From contig NZ_PDWT01000002.1 of NCBI RefSeq assembly GCF_010093345.1, forward strand, positions 248,001-312,000: DNA of 64,000 nucleotides, given 5' to 3'. Shown here piece by piece: positions 60,213-64,000 of the stretch (position 1 is the stretch's first letter; the number at the start of each line of letters is the position of its first letter). The stretch is from Pseudoxanthomonas yeongjuensis (GTDB lineage: Bacteria > Pseudomonadota > Gammaproteobacteria > Xanthomonadales > Xanthomonadaceae). The notes under the pieces were generated by a model that was not told the DNA's origin, searched no databases, and worked only from the letters and a program-made list of their open reading frames with translations. A program made the position numbers and the translations under genes.

Positions 60213-61219
60213 AACTTCCGCGCCTCCTCGGCGATCAGGTCGGGGAATTCCTCGGGGAAGAACAATTTCGCGCCCTGCACACGCCGCACGCCGCGCGAAT
60301 CGGCCAGGGTCCGCTCCAGGTAGATGGGACTTGCGGGAGAGAAAATCGTGTCGCCGGTGCCCCAGACGATGCGCGCCGGCACGTCGTTGCGGGCGAGCGC
60401 CGCTTCGACGCCGGCCAGGACGTTGCTGTCCAGCGCCACGGCGTAGGCGTGGGTCCGCACCGGATCGCGCACCAGCGGTCCCAGGTACATGTCGATGGTT
60501 TCGTCGGCGAGCTTCGCCGGGAAGGTGAAGGTCATTCCGCCGAGTCCCTGCGGCGAACGCGCCAGCGCCTTGTCGGCCAGCCAAGGGGCCAGCCACTGGG
60601 TCACGAACTGCCCGTCGCGGGCGAGCTCGATGACCGGCTTCAGCGCCGGGGGCGGGCAGTCGATCTCGGTGTCGCAGTTGGTCAGCAGCAGGCTGCGCAC
60701 GCGCTGCGGATAACGCGCCAGGAACAACTGGGCGACCGCGCCGCCGCTGTCGTTGGCGACCAGGTCGGCGCGATCGATGGACAACTCATCCATCAGCGCC
60801 GCGAGCATCCCGACCTGTGCGGCCGGCGCCACGTCCTGGCCTGCGGCGACCTCGGTGTAGCCCAGTCCGAGGAAATCGGGAGCGATGCAGCGCCGGTGCG
60901 GCGACAGCCGCTCCAGCGCGCCGCGCCACTGGAAACCGTTCAATGGGAATCCATGCAGGAACAACGCGGCATCGCCCGTGCCGCGTTCGACCATCGCGAT
61001 CCGGCCGAAAGGCGTCGCCACGAACTTGCGCGCAGCGTGGAAGGCGGCCGCATCCAGCGCTCCGCTTTCTGTCGTCGTAGTCGCCTCGATGGAGGCCCGC
61101 GCGATTCCCGGCAGGATGCCGGAAACCGCACCGAAGGCGGCCAGTCCGGCTGTCATGCGCATGAACTGCCGGCGATGCATCTTCGCTTCAGTACCAGAAT
61201 GGAAGGTCATGCCGGTCAT
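60200..61219 (-). CDS. Alpha/beta hydrolase with Asp-type nucleophile elbow, Tat-like signal
   Basis: 339 residues from the ATG overlapping the stop upstream (ATGA). A twin-arginine-like stretch (MHRRQFMRMTAGLAAFGAVSG) suggests folded export. The elbow reads LVANDSGGAVAQ: aligned with the usual G-x-S-x-G the nucleophile is Asp, as in haloalkane dehalogenases and epoxide hydrolases. VWGTGDTIFSP carries the acid and the His lies in the C-terminal region (FFPEEFPDL has no His there, so its place is unclear). Paralogue of the next gene upstream. Confidence 0.85.
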   Translation of the reverse strand: MTGMTFHSGTEAKMHRRQFMRMTAGLAAFGAVSGILPGIARASIEATTTTESGALDAAAFHAARKFVATPFGRIAMVERGTGDAALFLHGFPLNGFQWRGALERLSPHRRCIAPDFLGLGYTEVAAGQDVAPAAQVGMLAALMDELSIDRADLVANDSGGAVAQLFLARYPQRVRSLLLTNCDTEIDCPPPALKPVIELARDGQFVTQWLAPWLADKALARSPQGLGGMTFTFPAKLADETIDMYLGPLVRDPVRTHAYAVALDSNVLAGVEAALARNDVPARIVWGTGDTIFSPASPIYLERTLADSRGVRRVQGAKLFFPEEFPDLIAEEARKLWRI

Positions 61220-62073
61220 CCGCCGACCGCCAGCCAGTGCGTGCGAAGTTCCCGGTTGAATTCCGCGGCGCGTTCCTCGGGGAAGAAGATCCGCGCGCCC
61301 TCCAGTTCCACGCGCCGCCGCACGCCGGAGATCGCCTCGGCCAGCCAATGCGACCACTGCACGCCGAAGTAGATATCGTCCGTGCCCCAGACGATCAGCG
61401 TCGGCGCCTGCAATGCCCGAAGTTGCGGTTCGATCGCCAGAGTGTGGCTGCAGTCGAAGGCGCCGAGGAAACGCTGCAGGTCGCGTGTGCGCTGTTCGCT
61501 GCTCACGAGCGGGCGCAGGTAGGTCTCGATGGTCTCGTCCGCGAGCTGTTGCGGGTGTTCGTAAGCCGGTCCCAGCGCCTCGGCCGAGCGGTAGAAATCC
61601 TTGTCCGCCAGCATCGCCTCCAGCGCGCCGCGCAGGCCGCCGGCCGCGGCCATGGCGAGGAAGGGCTTGAACGCTTCCGGCGGCCAGTTGTCGTGGGTGT
61701 CGCAGTCGGTGAGGGTGAGGCTGCGCACGCGCCCGGGATTCGACGCCGCGAAGATCTGGGCGATGCCGCCGCCGCTGTCGTTGCCGACCAGGTCCACCTG
61801 GTCGATCCGCAATGCGTCGAGGAACTCCCGCAGCATCTGCGCATTCGCGGTCACCGATACATCCTGTCCGGGTGCGATTTCCGTATCGCCATGGGCGAGC
61901 AGATCCACGGCGATGCAGCGGCGCAGGTCGGAAAGTTCCGCCAACTGGTGCCGCCACAAATGTCCGTTGAGCAGCACGCCATGCACGAACAGGGCGGCCG
62001 GGCCGTCACCGGCCTCGGTATAGCTGATGCGGCCCGAGGGGGTGACGACGCTGTGTCGGGTGGTCGGACTCAT
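61216..62073 (-). CDS. Alpha/beta hydrolase with Asp-type nucleophile elbow
   Basis: 285 residues. ALFVHGVLLNGHLWRHQLAE (HG oxyanion loop), DLLAHGDTE, and the elbow LVGNDSGGGIAQIF with Asp where Ser is usual; VWGTDDIYFGVQWSHWLAEAI supplies Asp. This is the dehalogenase/epoxide hydrolase-like branch. No signal peptide, in contrast to its paralogue downstream. Four-base overlap with that gene. Confidence 0.86.
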   Translation of the reverse strand: MSPTTRHSVVTPSGRISYTEAGDGPAALFVHGVLLNGHLWRHQLAELSDLRRCIAVDLLAHGDTEIAPGQDVSVTANAQMLREFLDALRIDQVDLVGNDSGGGIAQIFAASNPGRVRSLTLTDCDTHDNWPPEAFKPFLAMAAAGGLRGALEAMLADKDFYRSAEALGPAYEHPQQLADETIETYLRPLVSSEQRTRDLQRFLGAFDCSHTLAIEPQLRALQAPTLIVWGTDDIYFGVQWSHWLAEAISGVRRRVELEGARIFFPEERAAEFNRELRTHWLAVGG

Positions 62074-62076
62074 CGC

Positions 62077-62238
62077 TCACGCCCTGCCGGGCTTGTCACC
62101 CGAAGTCGCGGCGTGGGCTTCACGCAGCGACTGCGCGCATTCCTCGCAGCACACTTCGACGGTCTTGCCGCCGATCTTCACCTGGATGGCATTGGCGTCC
62201 AGTTCGCAATCGCAAGCGGCGCAGGTTTTCTCGGTCAT
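62077..62238 (-). CDS. Small Cys-rich metal-binding protein
   Basis: 53 residues: CAACDCELDANAIQVKIGGK, then VEVCCEECAQSL. Five to six Cys in CxxC and CCxxC pairs form a TRASH/YHS-like metal site. First gene of the operon, three bases before the hydrolase. Possibly a metal sensor or chaperone for the operon's enzymes, which is a guess. Confidence 0.72.
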   Translation of the reverse strand: MTEKTCAACDCELDANAIQVKIGGKTVEVCCEECAQSLREAHAATSGDKPGRA

Positions 62239-62365
62239 GATGGAATCTCCTGTGGGGCCCGACGTCCGGGCGAACACAGGAGAACATTCCGCAATCGCGG
62301 CCGCTGTCGGAATCTTTAGCGATCTGCAGGAAGCGGAAACCGGATCCGGAGTTGTTGCGATTGCC

Positions 62366-62613
62366 CCGGATCGCGTCCCTCTCCCCTTGCGGAGAGGGTG
62401 GCCGACAGGCCGGGAGAGGGGTCGCCGGAGCCAACTGGCGTTCCGATCTCATGACCGTGTCGAGTGCAGTTAACACAGGGGAAGCCGTACTCGATGCATT
62501 GCAGAATCCGGCAATTCATGGGCTCCGCCTTCCCCTCTCCCGCCCCCGACCAAAGCATTCGAGGGCAGGCTCTTCGGCACCCCCTCGCGCGAGGGGAGAG
62601 GGATGCGATCCGG
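62366..62613. repeat. ~250-base element bounded by inverted repeats
   Basis: CCGGATCGCGTCCCTCTCCC at the left and GGGAGAGGGATGCGATCCGG at the right pair with one difference. The inside holds further GAGAGGG and CCCTCTCC arms and no credible gene. It looks like a MITE or composite REP between the AraC gene and the hydrolase operon. Confidence 0.7.
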
Positions 62614-62649
62614 AGCGTCCACACTGAAATCCGGATGACCTGAAAAACC

Positions 62650-63480
62650 TCAGCGTGGATTGACCGAGCGCCGGAATTCCGCCGGCGTGCGGCCATAGGC
62701 CTGGCGGAACGCGGAGCTGAAGTGGCTGTGGCTGGAAAAGCCCAGCTCCAGGCTCAATGCGGTGAGGTCGTCGTATTCGCCCAGCAGGTCCAGCGCATGC
62801 GCCAGGCGCAGGCGCAACTGATAGCGGTACAGCGGCATCGCTTCCACCTGCTGGAATACCTGGGTCAGGTACACCGGCGAGACCCCGACCTCCGCCGCGA
62901 TCTCGGCCAGGGTCCAGCGCCGCGCCGGATCCGAAGACAGCACCAGCTTGGCCCGGTCCACCAGTTTCTGTCGCCCCGCGCTGGCGCCCGCCGCATGCGT
63001 GGTGCGCTCGCCGACCGCGCGCCGCACCAGGGTCAGCGCCAGGGTTTCCGCTTCCAGGGTTTCCGCGGTGCCGTTGTTGAGGCTGTGCCGCAGCATCGCC
63101 ACCAGCGCCTGCGCGCGCGGGTCGATGCGCAGGCGTTGCCGGCGGAAGGCGAGCGCGCCGCCTTCGCGCACCTGCTCTTTCGGCGCCAGTTCGCGCAGCA
63201 GCGGCTCGCTGATCGCCAGCGACAGGCAGGCATCGCCGCCGCTCACCGGATGGCTGACGCTGTAGCTTTCCTCCGCGTTGAAGAACAGCACCTGGTTGGC
63301 TTCGGCCACCGCCTGTTCGCGGCCCAGGTGGCGCACGTAGACGCCGCGATAGGGGAATACCAGGTGGGTGGAACGCGAACATTCCTCGGCGCTCTTGTGC
63401 CGGCATGTGCCACGGCAGGCGACGTCGCGGAGGGCGATGGTCTGCGTTTCCAGGAGCAGTTGGACTGAGAGTTCCGACAT
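62650..63480 (-). CDS. AraC family transcriptional regulator
   Basis: 276 residues from MSELSVQLLL. An N-terminal cupin-like sensing domain with a Cys-rich patch (VACRGTCRHKSAEEC) is followed by two HTH motifs (WTLAEIAAEVGVSPVYLTQVF and DLTALSLELGFSSHSHFSSAF) and the closing RTPAEFRR. The Cys cluster might bind metal or sense thiol stress. It lies on the same strand ~410 bases upstream of the operon 62238-59175, which may be its target. Confidence 0.9.
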   Translation of the reverse strand: MSELSVQLLLETQTIALRDVACRGTCRHKSAEECSRSTHLVFPYRGVYVRHLGREQAVAEANQVLFFNAEESYSVSHPVSGGDACLSLAISEPLLRELAPKEQVREGGALAFRRQRLRIDPRAQALVAMLRHSLNNGTAETLEAETLALTLVRRAVGERTTHAAGASAGRQKLVDRAKLVLSSDPARRWTLAEIAAEVGVSPVYLTQVFQQVEAMPLYRYQLRLRLAHALDLLGEYDDLTALSLELGFSSHSHFSSAFRQAYGRTPAEFRRSVNPR

Positions 63481-63704
63481 GGGATTTTCGTGGTTCCCGA
63501 ACCGGGCCTGCGACGTGGATTGGGAGGGTGGCGCTTGCGTCCGGAGCCTGCACGATACGCTATCGGAACATGCCATCGGAGCCGGGGACCGGGACGTCCA
63601 ATATCAAGTTTTCGATCCATGCCGACCGGGCCCGTTCAAGCGATCCGCTTCGGCGGCACAGGCATGCACTGGCTGGGGAAACGCAGATCGCGCCTTTCGC
63701 TTCC

Positions 63705-63899
63705 TCAGGCAGTGACTTGCGCCTGGTATTTGACCCACGCCTCGACATGCACTGGAGAAGCGCCTACCGCGTCGATGGCCTGCCGCAGCTGGTTGAGGGA
63801 AATGCCCAGGTGCGTGGTCCAGTACTGCACTTCACGCGGTTCCCGCAATGAAATCCGACAGGCGTCCGGTGGAGGGGTGTCGTTGAAGCGGTCGTTCAT
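63705..63899 (-). CDS. DUF3606 small protein
   Basis: 64 residues. VQYWTTHLGISLNQLRQAID, then AVGASPVHVEAWV, fits the DUF3606 family of short helical proteins (Trp followed by LGxxxxxLRxAxxxVG). Function unknown. Confidence 0.8.
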   Translation of the reverse strand: MNDRFNDTPPPDACRISLREPREVQYWTTHLGISLNQLRQAIDAVGASPVHVEAWVKYQAQVTA

Positions 63900-64000
63900 G
63901 ACGGCTCCGATGGTCGGCGGGGTGAAGGCCAGTCACGGAAAGGCTGGCAACCGGATCATCGGCAGGACTTCGTGAGGACAGTGTGCAGGAACGGGTCGGC

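Overview
The window is about 64 kb of GC-rich DNA from a Lysobacteraceae (Xanthomonadaceae)-type gammaproteobacterium. The case rests on gene content, not on a search: an effector carrying the XVIPCD tail used by Xanthomonadales type IV secretion systems, a lasso peptide cluster whose precursor resembles the xanthomonins as I remember them, REP-associated tyrosine transposases with several REP families, and an attC-flanked gene cassette of the Xanthomonas type. I saw no rRNA, tRNA or CRISPR array.

Layout. 1-4.3 kb: 3' end of a secreted GH18 chitinase, an S41 protease and a winged-helix/TPR regulator with an apparent one-base deletion. 4.3-10.5 kb: a repeat-rich accessory segment with a duplicated alpha/beta hydrolase (two full copies and a third 3' remnant), a lipoprotein plus XVIPCD effector pair read as immunity/toxin, an HExxH protein and a transposase bracketed by 32-bp inverted repeats. 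10.5-12.4 kb: HxlR regulator divergent from two reductases. 12.4-21.7 kb: lasso peptide system. It contains two XRE regulators with shared operator-like palindromes, a TonB-dependent receptor, a lasso isopeptidase, and on the opposite strand GntR regulator, precursor A, fused B protein and cyclase C. 22-29 kb: second transposase, an SPFH/zinc-ribbon/small-membrane operon, a double methyltransferase with a GT2 glycosyltransferase, and REP doublets that supply stop codons. 29-31.9 kb: a small borosin-type precursor followed by one protein that joins signal peptide, TPRs, membrane anchor, GGDEF cyclase and a borosin-type alpha-N-methyltransferase. 32-64 kb: mostly chromosomal housekeeping and accessory genes: LysR/MFS pair, an integron-type GNAT cassette, serine hydrolase, MATE pump, amidohydrolase, two more diguanylate cyclases, NHL/M23 protein, YcaQ-like glycosylase, PhnA, a HEPN-like pair, histidine kinase with response regulator, a four-gene hydrolase operon and an AraC regulator.

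How the genes work together. Two RiPP systems stand out. The lasso cluster has all expected parts: precursor, leader-binding/protease B, ATP-dependent cyclase C, isopeptidase and outer-membrane receptor. The predicted ring is seven residues (Gly1 to Glu7). The second is a split-borosin pair in which the methyltransferase is the C-terminal domain of a membrane-bound diguanylate cyclase. This links a c-di-GMP signalling protein to backbone N-methylation of a peptide encoded just upstream, and I regard it as the strongest candidate for an undescribed system here.
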